This document shows, in pieces, positions 7,132 through 16,335 of a stretch of DNA of 64,000 bases (position 1 is the stretch's first letter; each line of letters begins with the position of its first letter). This DNA is from Streptomyces sp. NBC_00704 (GTDB taxonomy: Bacteria; Actinomycetota; Actinomycetes; Streptomycetales; Streptomycetaceae). Under the pieces are notes generated by a model. That model did no database searches, was not told the origin of the DNA, and saw only the letters and a program-made list of their open reading frames with translations. The DNA lies in contig NZ_CP109000.1 of assembly GCF_036226605.1 (NCBI RefSeq), forward strand, positions 4,894,501 to 4,958,500. The letters run 5' to 3'. The translations under genes were made by a program, and so were the position numbers.

Positions 7132-8340
7132 TCACAGCCGGTGCGCCGCCCCGGTGGGAGTCGCTCCCCGCGTGTCCAGGAGGAGCTGCGCCTTCACCGA
7201 CAGGCCCTGGAGGTCGTACGTGCGGTGCTGCTGGAGGAGGATCGTGAGGTCGGCGTCGGCGGCGGCCTCGTAGAGGGAGTCGGCGCGGGGCACGGGGCGG
7301 TCCAGGACGCTCCAGGACGGGACGTGCGGGTCGTTGTAGCTGACGGCCGCGCCCAGCTCCATCAGGCGGGTCGCGATCTCGCGGGCCGGGGTGTTCTGCT
7401 GGTCGGCGAGGTCGGGCTTGTAGGTGACGCCGAGCAGCAGCACGCGCGCGCCCCGGGCCGATTTGCCGTGCTCGTTGAGGAGGGCGGCGGCCCGCTGGAC
7501 GACGTAGCGGGGCATGCGGCTGTTGACCTGCTGGGCGAGTTCGACCATGCGCAGGGGGCTGCCGGGGTGGCCGGTGCGGTCCAGGGCGACGGAGTGGCCG
7601 CCGACGCCGGGGCCGGGGCGGAAGGCCTCGAAGCCGAAGGGCTTGGTCTCGGCGCAGCGGACGACGTCCCAGAGGTCGACGCCCAGGTCGTGGCAGAGGA
7701 CGGCCATCTCGTTGACGAGGGCGATGTTGACGTGCCGGAAGTTGGTCTCCAGGAGCTGCACCGTCTCGGCTTCGCGCAGGCCACGCGCGCGTACGACCTT
7801 GTCGGTCAGCCGGCTGTAGAAGGCGGCGGCGGACTCGGTGCAGGCGGGGGTGAGCCCGCCGATGACCTTCGGGGTGTTCGCCGGGGTGAAGGCGCGGCTG
7901 CCGGGGTCGACCCGGCTGGGGGAGTAGGCGAGGTGGAAGTCGCGTCCCGCGCGCAGCCCGGACGTCTCCTCCAGCAGCGGCCGCAGGAAGTCCTCCGTGG
8001 CCCCGGGCTGCACGGGGGACTCCAGGATCACGGTGGTGTGCGGGCGCAGGTGCCCGGCGAGGGTGCGGGCCGCCGCCTCCACCTGGCCGAGGTCGAGTCC
8101 GCCGTCCGCGCCGCGTGGGGTGGGCGCGCAGATGACGGCGGTCCGTACCCGTCCCAGCTCGGCCGGGTTGGTGGCGGGCCGGAAACCCCCCGAGAGCATC
8201 CGGCGCAGTTCGGCGGGGCTGAGGGAGCCGGCTTCGGGACCGGTGCGGTAGCCGAGGGTGGGGATGCCGGCGGCGACGGCCGCCTGGGCCAGGGGCAGGC
8301 CGAGCGGGCCGAGTCCGATGACGGCGAGATCTGCGGGCAT
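7132..8340 (-). CDS. Nucleotide-sugar dehydrogenase homologue lacking catalytic residues
   Basis: A 402-residue member of the UDP-glucose/UDP-ManNAc dehydrogenase (WecC-type) family: N-terminal Rossmann motif GLGPLGLPLA at 9-18, central dimerisation helix FRHVNIALVNEMAVLC and C-terminal UDP-binding domain (LLGVTYKPDLAD). Key residues are altered: the nucleophilic cysteine of the GVGGHC loop is serine (S250 in GVGGHS), the catalytic lysine and asparagine of KLLEN are Q195 and T199 (QLLET), and the glutamate of SPER is S142 (SPSR); the loop aspartate D254 remains. A four-electron oxidation by the usual mechanism therefore looks impossible. Start ATG at 8340 behind GGGAAGGA; a TTG 21 bases upstream is less likely. 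The partner sugar is unknown. Confidence 0.88.
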   Translation of the reverse strand: MPADLAVIGLGPLGLPLAQAAVAAGIPTLGYRTGPEAGSLSPAELRRMLSGGFRPATNPAELGRVRTAVICAPTPRGADGGLDLGQVEAAARTLAGHLRPHTTVILESPVQPGATEDFLRPLLEETSGLRAGRDFHLAYSPSRVDPGSRAFTPANTPKVIGGLTPACTESAAAFYSRLTDKVVRARGLREAETVQLLETNFRHVNIALVNEMAVLCHDLGVDLWDVVRCAETKPFGFEAFRPGPGVGGHSVALDRTGHPGSPLRMVELAQQVNSRMPRYVVQRAAALLNEHGKSARGARVLLLGVTYKPDLADQQNTPAREIATRLMELGAAVSYNDPHVPSWSVLDRPVPRADSLYEAAADADLTILLQQHRTYDLQGLSVKAQLLLDTRGATPTGAAHRL

Positions 8341-8763
8341 GGCGTATGCCGTCCTTCCCAATAACCGAGGTGGGACAGGTGCGCAAGCCCGGTGGACAGG
8401 ATGGGCGAGCGCAATGTCAGACTAGGAGTAAATATGACCGTTATGCGGGATTGATCGGTTGTGTTGGGTCGCCCGTGTCGGTCGACGCTGCCTCCCGGTC
8501 GCCGTGTCGCGGGGGCCCGGGCCCCGCACGGGGTGTCCAGGCCCGCGCCCGTGCCTCCCCGAGCCTCCGGGCGTACTCAGGGGCGCCGGGGCGTCCGGGT
8601 CCCGCGAGTCCCGCGCGGTCCGCGAGTCCCGCGAAGTTGTCCACAGGCTGTGGGCTGTGGTGGCTGATCTCGGGCATCAAGGTCAGAATTTGGGCATGAG
8701 GGATAGGAACCGGGTCGCGCCCTGACAGGGTGCGGCCGGCGCGACGGACAGCGGGAGGCAGCG
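8341..8763. other. Divergent gap before glpD
   Basis: About 420 bases without a gene; it must hold the promoters of the dehydrogenase (minus) and glpD (plus). The only structure I see is a direct repeat of GCGAGTCCCGCG at 8604-8615 and 8622-8633 inside a G+C-rich stretch. GGGAGG at 8753-8758 is the glpD ribosome-binding site. Confidence 0.5.
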
Positions 8764-10470
8764 GTGAGGACAGCGACACTGGGGCCGGCACAACGAGCGG
8801 AGTCACTGGCGGCCATGGCCGAGCGCGAACTGGACGTGCTGGTCGTGGGCAGCGGCGTGGTCGGCGCGGGCACCGCCCTGGACGCCGTGACGCGCGGCCT
8901 GTCCACCGGGCTGGTCGAGGCGCGCGACTGGGCGTCCGGCACGTCGAGCAGGTCGAGCAAACTCATCCATGGCGGTCTGCGCTATCTGGAGATGCTGGAC
9001 TTCGCCCTGGTGCGCGAGGCGCTCAAGGAACGCGGCCTGCTGCTGGAGCGGCTCGCCCCGCACCTCGTCAAGCCCGTGCCCTTCCTGTATCCGCTCCAGC
9101 ACAAGGGCTGGGAACGGCTGTACGCGGGATCGGGCGTCGCGCTCTACGACGCGATGTCCATGGCCCGCGGGCACGGCAGGGGCCTGCCGACGCACCGTCA
9201 CCTGAGCCGCCGCCACGCCCTGCGCGTGGCCCCGGCCTTGAAGAAGGACGCGCTGGTCGGCGCGCTCCAGTACTACGACGCGCAGATGGACGACGCCCGC
9301 TTCGTCACCACCCTGGTGCGCACCGCGGTGTCCTACGGGGCCAAGGCGGCCAACGGCGCGCGCGTGACCGGCTTTCTGCGCGAGGGCGAGAGGGTCGTCG
9401 GTGCACGGGTGCAGGACGTCGAGGGAGGCGGGGAGTACGAGGTCCGCGCCCGGCAGATCGTCAACGCCACCGGCGTGTGGACCGACGACACCCAGGCGAT
9501 GGTCGGCGAGCGCGGCCAGTTCCACGTGCGCGCCTCCAAGGGCATCCACCTCGTCGTCCCCCGGGACCGCATCAGCTCCTCCACGGGGCTCATCCTGCGC
9601 ACCGAGAAGTCGGTGCTGTTCGTGATCCCGTGGGGCCGGCACTGGATCGTCGGCACGACCGACACAGATTGGGACCTCGACAAGGCCCACCCGGCGGCCT
9701 CCAGCGCCGACATCGACTACCTCCTCGAGCATGTGAACTCGGTGCTCGCGGTGCCGCTGACCAGGGACGACGTCGAAGGCGTGTACGCGGGCCTGCGGCC
9801 GCTGCTGGCCGGTGAGTCCGACGCCACCAGCAAGCTCTCCCGCGAGCACACCGTCGCGCACCCGGTGCCCGGCCTGGTCGTCGTGGCGGGCGGCAAGTAC
9901 ACGACGTACCGGGTGATGGCGAAGGACGCCGTCGACGAGGCGGTCCGCGGGCTCGACCAGCGGGTGGCCGACTGCGTCACGGAGGACGTGCCGCTGCTGG
10001 GCGCGGAGGGCTACCGGGCGCTGTGGAACGCGCGGGCGCGGATCGCGGCCCGGACGGGCCTGCACGTGGTGCGGGTCGAGCATCTGCTCAACCGGTTCGG
10101 GTCGATGGCGGAGGAGGTGCTGCAACTCGTCGTGGACGACCCGTCGCTGGGCGAGCCGCTCCAGTACGCCGACGACTATCTGCGCGCCGAGATCGTCTAC
10201 GCCGCCTCGCACGAGGGCGCACGGCACCTGGACGACGTGCTCACCCGCCGTACGCGCATCTCCATCGAGACGTTCGACCGCGGCGCCCGCAGCGCCCGCG
10301 AGGCCGCCGAACTGATGGCACCGGTCCTCGGCTGGGACAAGGCGCGGATCGAACGCGAGGTCGAGCACTACGAGAAGCGGGTGGAGGCCGAGCGCGAGTC
10401 CCAGCGCCAGCCCGACGACCTGACGGCGGACGCGGCCCGGCTGGGAGCCCCGGACATCGTGCCGCTCTGA
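8764..10470 (+). CDS. glpD: Aerobic glycerol-3-phosphate dehydrogenase
   Basis: 568 residues, the FAD-dependent GlpD family that oxidises sn-glycerol 3-phosphate to dihydroxyacetone phosphate and passes electrons to menaquinone at the membrane. The FAD-binding motif is VVGSGVVGAGTAL (27-39), followed by the family signatures SGTSSRSSKLIHGGLRYLE, GTTDTDWD and GGKYTTYRVMAKDAVD, and a C-terminal DUF-type helical cap. The GTG at 8764 has a good Shine-Dalgarno (GGGAGG); an ATG at 8815 is a possible shorter start. No glpF or glpK is adjacent, so this is the stand-alone copy rather than the glycerol-operon copy. Confidence 0.96.
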   Translation: MRTATLGPAQRAESLAAMAERELDVLVVGSGVVGAGTALDAVTRGLSTGLVEARDWASGTSSRSSKLIHGGLRYLEMLDFALVREALKERGLLLERLAPHLVKPVPFLYPLQHKGWERLYAGSGVALYDAMSMARGHGRGLPTHRHLSRRHALRVAPALKKDALVGALQYYDAQMDDARFVTTLVRTAVSYGAKAANGARVTGFLREGERVVGARVQDVEGGGEYEVRARQIVNATGVWTDDTQAMVGERGQFHVRASKGIHLVVPRDRISSSTGLILRTEKSVLFVIPWGRHWIVGTTDTDWDLDKAHPAASSADIDYLLEHVNSVLAVPLTRDDVEGVYAGLRPLLAGESDATSKLSREHTVAHPVPGLVVVAGGKYTTYRVMAKDAVDEAVRGLDQRVADCVTEDVPLLGAEGYRALWNARARIAARTGLHVVRVEHLLNRFGSMAEEVLQLVVDDPSLGEPLQYADDYLRAEIVYAASHEGARHLDDVLTRRTRISIETFDRGARSAREAAELMAPVLGWDKARIEREVEHYEKRVEAERESQRQPDDLTADAARLGAPDIVPL

Positions 10471-11050
10471 CGGCCTCCCACCCCACGCCACCCCACCCCA
10501 CGCCACCCCACCCCACGCCACCCCACTCCACTCCACCCCGCTCCACCCCACCCCGCTCCACCCCCCCGCCCCACGCCCCGGCGGGCCCCTTCCCGGGATC
10601 GACGGCGGCCTGTGCGGGCGGCGTCGGGTCTCAATGCCGTTCCGGTCTCGGACCGACCTCGGAACCCGTGCGACCGCGTCGGGATTCCGCCCCGGGCGTT
10701 TCACTCGAACGGGTGTGGCGCAACGGGATCTCCGTTCGGGTCCGGGGCGTTGTACGGGGTGCGAGGACGGAACTCGGCGGCGGGCAGGGCCGGTTCGGGG
10801 CCGGGTGCCGTCGTCGCCGTCGGGTCCGCCGGGAGCGGGAGGACGCCCGGCCGCCCGGCACGGCGGTGCGGGGCGGGCCGGATTCTCCTTCCCCGTCGCG
10901 CCCTTCGACCGGAGCGCGGTGCACCTTCTGGCCGGAATGCGTCACCCGCGGGGTGTGTCGGGGAGGCGATGAGGGGCACCCTGGGCGTCGGGCACTTGTC
11001 GGGTGAGGGACAATGGAGGCTCTGTCAGGGCGGGTTGCATGAGGGGACGC
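10471..11050. other. glpD to kinase-array gap with C-rich tract
   Basis: About 580 bases. The first part (10482-10568) is a low-complexity tract of CCACCCCACG, CCACTCCA and CCGCTCCA words, on whose complementary strand runs of GGGG recur every few bases, a candidate G-quadruplex. The rest (10570-11040) shows no convincing gene; GAGGGGACGC at 11041-11050 is the ribosome-binding region of the first kinase gene. Confidence 0.7.
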
Positions 11051-13216
11051 ATGTCGGAGGCGGAGCGGGCGGGAACACCCCGTCAGGACAAGAGCGCACG
11101 TCTCCTCGCCGGGCGGTACCGGCTGGGAGACGTACTCGGCCGCGGCGGCATGGGGACGGTGTGGCGCGCCGAGGACGAGACCCTCGGACGCACGGTCGCC
11201 GTCAAGGAGCTGCGGTTCCCGGGGAACATCGACGAGGACGAGAAGCGCCGGCTGATCACACGGACCCTGCGCGAGGCCAAGGCCATCGCGCGGATCCGCA
11301 ACAACAGCGCGGTGACGGTCTTCGACGTGGTCGAGGAGGACGACCGGCCGTGGATCGTGATGGAGCTCGTCGAGGGCAAGTCGCTCGCCGAGGTCATCCG
11401 CGAGGACGGCGTGCTGAAGCCGAAGCGTGCGGCGGAGGTCGGGCTGGCGATCCTCGACGTGCTGCGCTCGGCGCACCGTGAGGGCATCCTGCACCGGGAC
11501 GTGAAGCCGTCGAACGTGCTGATCGCGGAGGACGGCCGGGTCGTGCTGACCGACTTCGGCATCGCCCAGGTGGAGGGCGACCCGTCGATCACTTCCACCG
11601 GCATGCTCGTCGGGGCGCCCTCGTACATCTCCCCGGAGCGGGCCCGCGGGCACAAGCCCGGTCCGGCGGCCGACCTGTGGTCGCTCGGCGGTCTGCTGTA
11701 CGCGTCGGTCGAGGGTTCGCCGCCCTACGACAAGGGCTCCGCCATCGCCACGCTCACGGCGGTGATGACCGAGCAGCTGGAGGAGCCGAAGAACGCGGGC
11801 CCGCTCAGGGACGTCATCTACGGCCTGCTCACCAAGGATCCCGAGCGCCGGCTCGACGACGCGGGCGCGCGGGCGATGCTCAACGCCGTGCTCCACGCGC
11901 CCGAGCCCGGTCACGCCGAGCCGGCCGACGCGACGAAGGTCGTGCCGCTGCCCGCGCAGCCCGACGAGGGCGCGGGCAAGGGGAGTCCGGCGGCCGAGGC
12001 GGGCGAGAAGCTGCGCGGGGCGTTCCGGTCCGTGCGCAAGGCCGCCGTCGCCGCCGGGGCGGCCACCTCGGCGGCCGCCTCCCGTGCCAAGCCCGCGGGC
12101 GGATCCGGCGCCTCCCGTTCGGTGAGCGCGGGCGAGGCGCGCACGGGCGGTGCGGTCCGCGGGTCAGGATCCGTCGCCCCGCCCGCCCCACCGGCCCCGC
12201 CCGCCGTCCCGACCGGGGCGGCCTCGGCGGCGAGGCCGGCGTCGGGATCCACGGCCTCCTCCGCGGCCTCCTCCGCGTCCGTGCCGGCGGCCCGCTCCGG
12301 AAACGGCGCGAGCGCCGTCTCCGCCTCGCGGTCCGGTGCGGGTTCCGCAGTGGGCTCGGGCGCCGGTTCCGGTGCGGGAGCGCAGGGCGGTGGCGCCGGG
12401 CGGAGTTCGGGGTGGCCCGTCATGACGCCGCCCGACCTGCCGCCGCGCCCCGTGCCGCGGGCGCCGCTGACCGACGTGGTGCCCCGGCGGACCTTGGTGA
12501 TCATCGCGGCGGTGGTGCTTCTCGCAGTGCTCGGCACCGTGCTGGCGCTCACGCTCGGCGGTGACGACGACAAGGCGAGCGGCTCGAAGGGCGGCGGCGC
12601 GACGGTCGCCGGCGGGAGCCCGAGCGCCGGCACCAAGGAGGACGAGAGCGGCGGGACGCGCACGGACGGATCGCCGTCGCACTCCTCCACCGCGTCCGGC
12701 TCCTCCACGGCGTCCGGCTCCTCCTCCGGCGGCGCCTCGTCGGCCGGCGGCGCCGGGTCCGCGGCCACCGCCGGCGCGGACAAGCCGGTGACGACGCACA
12801 AGGGCGCCCAGGGCTACTACTCGATCGGGCTGCCCGCGGGATGGAAGTTCACGACCCAGTCCGAGGCGGGCGACCGCTTCACCGGCCCCGACGGGCAGAA
12901 GCTGCTCATCGCCTGGACGACCACGCCCAAGGACGACCCGGTCGCCGACTGGAACAACCAGGCGCGCTACATGGTGCGCTCGCACTACAAGAAGATCCGC
13001 ATAGCGAAGGTGGACTACCGCGGCTGGAACACGGCCGACTGGGAGTTCACCTACAGGGACGGCGGCACGGCCTACCGCACCGTCGACCGCGGGTTCGTCG
13101 TGAACGACGGGCTCGGCTACGCGCTGATGTACACGGCGAAGTCCGCCGCGTGGGACACGGCTCTGCGCGAGACCACGTGGAAGACGCTCGCCGCCACCTT
13201 CACGCCGAAGAAGTGA
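11051..13216 (+). CDS. PknB-type Ser/Thr kinase 1, membrane-anchored
   Basis: 721 residues. The kinase domain (about 22-285) is complete: glycine loop GRGGMGTVW, ATP-lysine K52 in VAVKEL, catalytic HRD at 148-150 and DFG at 168-170. A long Ala/Gly/Pro/Ser-rich linker follows, one membrane span at about 480-504 (VIIAAVVLLAVLGTVLALTL), a Ser/Gly stalk and an extracytoplasmic domain of about 130 residues starting YYSIGLPAGWKF. That last domain recurs in diverged form in the next four genes. It is the first of six head-to-tail kinase genes; the corresponding SCO4775-4779 cluster of S. coelicolor has been tied to control of the spore-wall synthesis complex. Start ATG preceded by GAGGGG. Confidence 0.94.
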   Translation: MSEAERAGTPRQDKSARLLAGRYRLGDVLGRGGMGTVWRAEDETLGRTVAVKELRFPGNIDEDEKRRLITRTLREAKAIARIRNNSAVTVFDVVEEDDRPWIVMELVEGKSLAEVIREDGVLKPKRAAEVGLAILDVLRSAHREGILHRDVKPSNVLIAEDGRVVLTDFGIAQVEGDPSITSTGMLVGAPSYISPERARGHKPGPAADLWSLGGLLYASVEGSPPYDKGSAIATLTAVMTEQLEEPKNAGPLRDVIYGLLTKDPERRLDDAGARAMLNAVLHAPEPGHAEPADATKVVPLPAQPDEGAGKGSPAAEAGEKLRGAFRSVRKAAVAAGAATSAAASRAKPAGGSGASRSVSAGEARTGGAVRGSGSVAPPAPPAPPAVPTGAASAARPASGSTASSAASSASVPAARSGNGASAVSASRSGAGSAVGSGAGSGAGAQGGGAGRSSGWPVMTPPDLPPRPVPRAPLTDVVPRRTLVIIAAVVLLAVLGTVLALTLGGDDDKASGSKGGGATVAGGSPSAGTKEDESGGTRTDGSPSHSSTASGSSTASGSSSGGASSAGGAGSAATAGADKPVTTHKGAQGYYSIGLPAGWKFTTQSEAGDRFTGPDGQKLLIAWTTTPKDDPVADWNNQARYMVRSHYKKIRIAKVDYRGWNTADWEFTYRDGGTAYRTVDRGFVVNDGLGYALMYTAKSAAWDTALRETTWKTLAATFTPKK

Positions 13217-13405
13217 CCGTCGCCGGACGGCGGGGTTCCGGGTTCCTGGTTCGGGGCGAGATCCTGCATCCCCTCTTTGCGGGTTGCCTCCGGCACGTAT
13301 CGTGAGTGGCTGCGGACCGTACGCATCCGGCTATCCGGCCGGATTCGACCGCAACGGGCCGCAGGACGAACGGAATTGACCGACCGGGCGGCCGGGGGAG
13401 GCAAC

Positions 13406-16186
13406 GTGGACGACTATGCGGGTCGGGTGCTCGTCGACCGCTACCGCCTGCCGCTGCCGCCCTCGGACGAGTACGAACTCACCGAGTCCCGCGCCTTCGA
13501 CACCTACAGCGGGCAGGAAGTCCTGGTCCGCCAGGTGCCGTTGCCGGAGATCGTCGAGGCCGAGGTGCTCGACGCGGAGGGGCTGCCCGAGGGGTTCACG
13601 GCGCGCGAGCGCGGGACCCGGCGGCCCGCCGGCCGCGGATCGGGCGCCGGCGCGGGGACCAGGCGTCCCGCCGACCCCGTCGTGCGGCGGGCGATGGAGG
13701 CGGCCCAGGCGACGGCGAGCATCCCCGACCATCCACGGCTCGACCAGGTCTTCGACGTGTTCGCCGAGGGCGGCTCGCTGTGGATAGTGAGTGAACTGGT
13801 GGCCGCGCGGCCGCTGTCGGCGCTGCTCGCCGAGAAGCCGCTGACGCCGTACCGGGCCGCCGAGGTCGCCGCCGACGTCCTCATGGCCCTGCGCGTGCTG
13901 CACGCCCACGGCTGGGTGCACCGCAACATCACCGCCCGCACGGTCCTGGTCTGCGACGACGGGCGGGTCATGCTGACCGGCCTCGCGGTCGGCGCGGCCG
14001 AGGAGGCGCTGTGCGGGTACGACCCGGTGCCGAGCGCGGACCCCTCGCCCGGCCCGCCCGAGGACGGCGGCCGGGGCGGTGCGGTGACCGGCGGAAACGC
14101 CTTCCCCACGGGAGCCGGCCCGACCGGCGGGAGCGGCGGTCATGGCGGCAGCGGCGGTCACGGTGGACCCGCGGTGTCCGCGCCGCGACCGCGGCCGGGC
14201 GGTCAGGTCGGCCAGAGCGGTCAGGGCGCCCAATTCGGGCAGGGTGCTCAGGTCGGGCAGGGAGGCTTCGCACCCGGTGGGCCCGGCGGCGGTGGGCCCG
14301 GTGCCGGGGCGGTGGATCCCGAGGCCGCGAGGCGGGCCGCGATAGAGGCGCGGGCCACGGGAGCGCGGCCGATACCGGCGACGGGCGAGCCGTCCGCGGG
14401 CGGGCCGTCCGGGGCCGTGGCCCGCAGGGCGCCCACGGAGACCGGCGAGGACGTGCGCGCCGCGCGGGCCGGGGCGATCGCCGCGTACCGCGCCGGGGCG
14501 CGGGCCGCGGCGCGGGTGCAGGAAGCCCAGGAGGCGGAGCAGAACGGGCGGGCGGCGCTGCCCGGGGCCCGCACCCCCGCCGACGGCGGTCACGGGGCCG
14601 CGGGAGGCCCGCCCGGCCGGGTCGCCGACCCCTACGGCGTGCAGGGCCCACCCGCGCCGCACGCTCCCGCACCGCGCACCCCCTACGCCCCCGGGTTTCC
14701 GCAACAGGGCGGGGCTTCGACGTCGCACGCCTCGCTCACGCCCGTCCCCGGCCCGCAAGTACCGGGCGCGCAGGGCTCCGTTCCCGGTCAGGACGCGGGG
14801 CGGGGCGTGCCGGAGCCGGGCGAGGAGCGGGACGGCGTCCGCTGGGACGAGCTCGCGTCCGGGCAGTCCGGGGCGTCCGGGCCGTCCCAGGCGTCCGGGT
14901 CCGGTGGTGCCCGGCGCGGGCCCGGCGCCGCGCTCGCGGCCGAGCGGGCGAGGCAGGCGCGGATGGCCGTCGTCGGCCCGGTCACCGAGCGGTGGGCGCC
15001 CGAGCAGGCCGTGCCGGTGCACGAGAACTGGCAGCTGGCCGCGCCGATCGGCCCCGCCACCGACCTGTGGGCACTGGGCGCGCTGCTCTTCCGGGCCGTG
15101 CAGGGGCACGCGCCCTACCCGGAGGAGTCGACGGCCGAGCTGGTGCAGCTGGTGTGCGCCGAGCCGCCCGCCTTCGCCGAGGAGTGCGGTCCGCTCAGGC
15201 CGGTCGTGGAGTCGCTGCTGCGCCAGGACCCCACCGAGCGCCTCGACTTCGAGGAGCTGCGGGGCTGGCTGCGCTCGCTGGTGCGGTCCGCGCCGGAACC
15301 GGAGGCGGGGGCGCATGTCGTCGCGGCCCCGCCGGTGGACCCCCGGCGGCTGCCGATCGTGCGCCGCAGGGGCGAGCTGGTGCGCCGACGGCGCGCCGGA
15401 CTGCCCGCCACGCACGGACGACACAAGCGGGGCCGGCAGCCGGAGGGCTCGCCCCGCAGCCTGGGCCGGACGCTGCTGGTGCTGATCCTGCTGGTGCTGG
15501 CCGCGGCCGTCGCCTATGCCGTGCTGTTCATGCCGAAGGCGGGCGAGGACGGCGCGGCCGGGGCGAACCCCCGGAGTACGGGGGCCGCCGGCGCCACGTC
15601 CGGCCAGGCGCCCGACGCGAGCAGCGCACCCCGCCCCGACCAGACCTCCCCGGACGCCTCCGCCCCCGACGCCTCCTCCTCTTCGTCGGCGGAGGCGACC
15701 CAGACGCAGACCGGCGGGTCCGGCGGGGGCGTCGCCGACGGGTTCACCCTGCGCAAGGACGCCGCCGGTTTCCAGATCGCCGTGGCGGACGGCTGGGGCC
15801 GCGCGCCGAAGAACGGGCGCGGTCAGATCGTCTACTCGCACGGGAACTTCCAGCTGATCGTCGTCCCGGGACGCGACACCACGTCGTCCGGCGGCAGTGA
15901 TCCGATGGTCTACCAGCGGGAGAAGGAGAGCGAGCTCCAGCCCTACCGGGACTCCAGCTGGGCGACCGCCTCCGGGCTGCGCACGACGACCGTCGGCACC
16001 CGGACCATGGCCGAGGGCCAGTTCACCTGGACCGGCGCGGGCGGCCGCGAACTGTACGTGCGCAACCTCGCCATCCTCATCGCCGGGCGGTACCACATCG
16101 TCCAGGTACGGGGCCCGGAGGCCGAACGGGACGAGGTGTCCCGGCTGTTCGAGCAGGCGTCGGCCACCTACCAGTACACGGGCTGA
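13406..16186 (+). CDS. Kinase-like protein 2: membrane pseudokinase with split kinase domain
   Basis: 926 residues, GTG start behind GGGGGAGG. The N-lobe lacks a glycine loop, the ATP-lysine is R42 (EVLVRQV), HRD is HRN (172-174), and DFG is TGL (191-193). The chain then leaves the kinase fold for about 335 residues of Gly/Pro/Ala/Gln-rich sequence with short repeats (GGSGGHGG, QVGQ/QFGQ words) and returns at WAPE (530-533) and the helix-F signature TDLWALGALLF (552-562). A membrane span near 690-712 (TLLVLILLVLAAAVAYAVLF) precedes a stalk rich in Ser/Asp and the shared extracytoplasmic domain (FQIAVADGWG onward). All three catalytic signatures are changed, so phosphotransfer is very unlikely; a scaffold or regulatory role for the neighbouring kinases is inferred. 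Confidence 0.88.
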   Translation: MDDYAGRVLVDRYRLPLPPSDEYELTESRAFDTYSGQEVLVRQVPLPEIVEAEVLDAEGLPEGFTARERGTRRPAGRGSGAGAGTRRPADPVVRRAMEAAQATASIPDHPRLDQVFDVFAEGGSLWIVSELVAARPLSALLAEKPLTPYRAAEVAADVLMALRVLHAHGWVHRNITARTVLVCDDGRVMLTGLAVGAAEEALCGYDPVPSADPSPGPPEDGGRGGAVTGGNAFPTGAGPTGGSGGHGGSGGHGGPAVSAPRPRPGGQVGQSGQGAQFGQGAQVGQGGFAPGGPGGGGPGAGAVDPEAARRAAIEARATGARPIPATGEPSAGGPSGAVARRAPTETGEDVRAARAGAIAAYRAGARAAARVQEAQEAEQNGRAALPGARTPADGGHGAAGGPPGRVADPYGVQGPPAPHAPAPRTPYAPGFPQQGGASTSHASLTPVPGPQVPGAQGSVPGQDAGRGVPEPGEERDGVRWDELASGQSGASGPSQASGSGGARRGPGAALAAERARQARMAVVGPVTERWAPEQAVPVHENWQLAAPIGPATDLWALGALLFRAVQGHAPYPEESTAELVQLVCAEPPAFAEECGPLRPVVESLLRQDPTERLDFEELRGWLRSLVRSAPEPEAGAHVVAAPPVDPRRLPIVRRRGELVRRRRAGLPATHGRHKRGRQPEGSPRSLGRTLLVLILLVLAAAVAYAVLFMPKAGEDGAAGANPRSTGAAGATSGQAPDASSAPRPDQTSPDASAPDASSSSSAEATQTQTGGSGGGVADGFTLRKDAAGFQIAVADGWGRAPKNGRGQIVYSHGNFQLIVVPGRDTTSSGGSDPMVYQREKESELQPYRDSSWATASGLRTTTVGTRTMAEGQFTWTGAGGRELYVRNLAILIAGRYHIVQVRGPEAERDEVSRLFEQASATYQYTG

Positions 16187-16335
16187 CGGCCGCCCGGACC
16201 GCGCCGTGCGCCGCGAGGTTGCCTCGCGGGGCCGGAAGGGACAACCGTCACAGTGCTGTCTCCTTGGCGCCCCCCTGGTTCCGCGCGGGCGGTCCGGTCT
16301 TTACGCTGGCCCTGTCAAGAGCATTGCGGGGCAAC

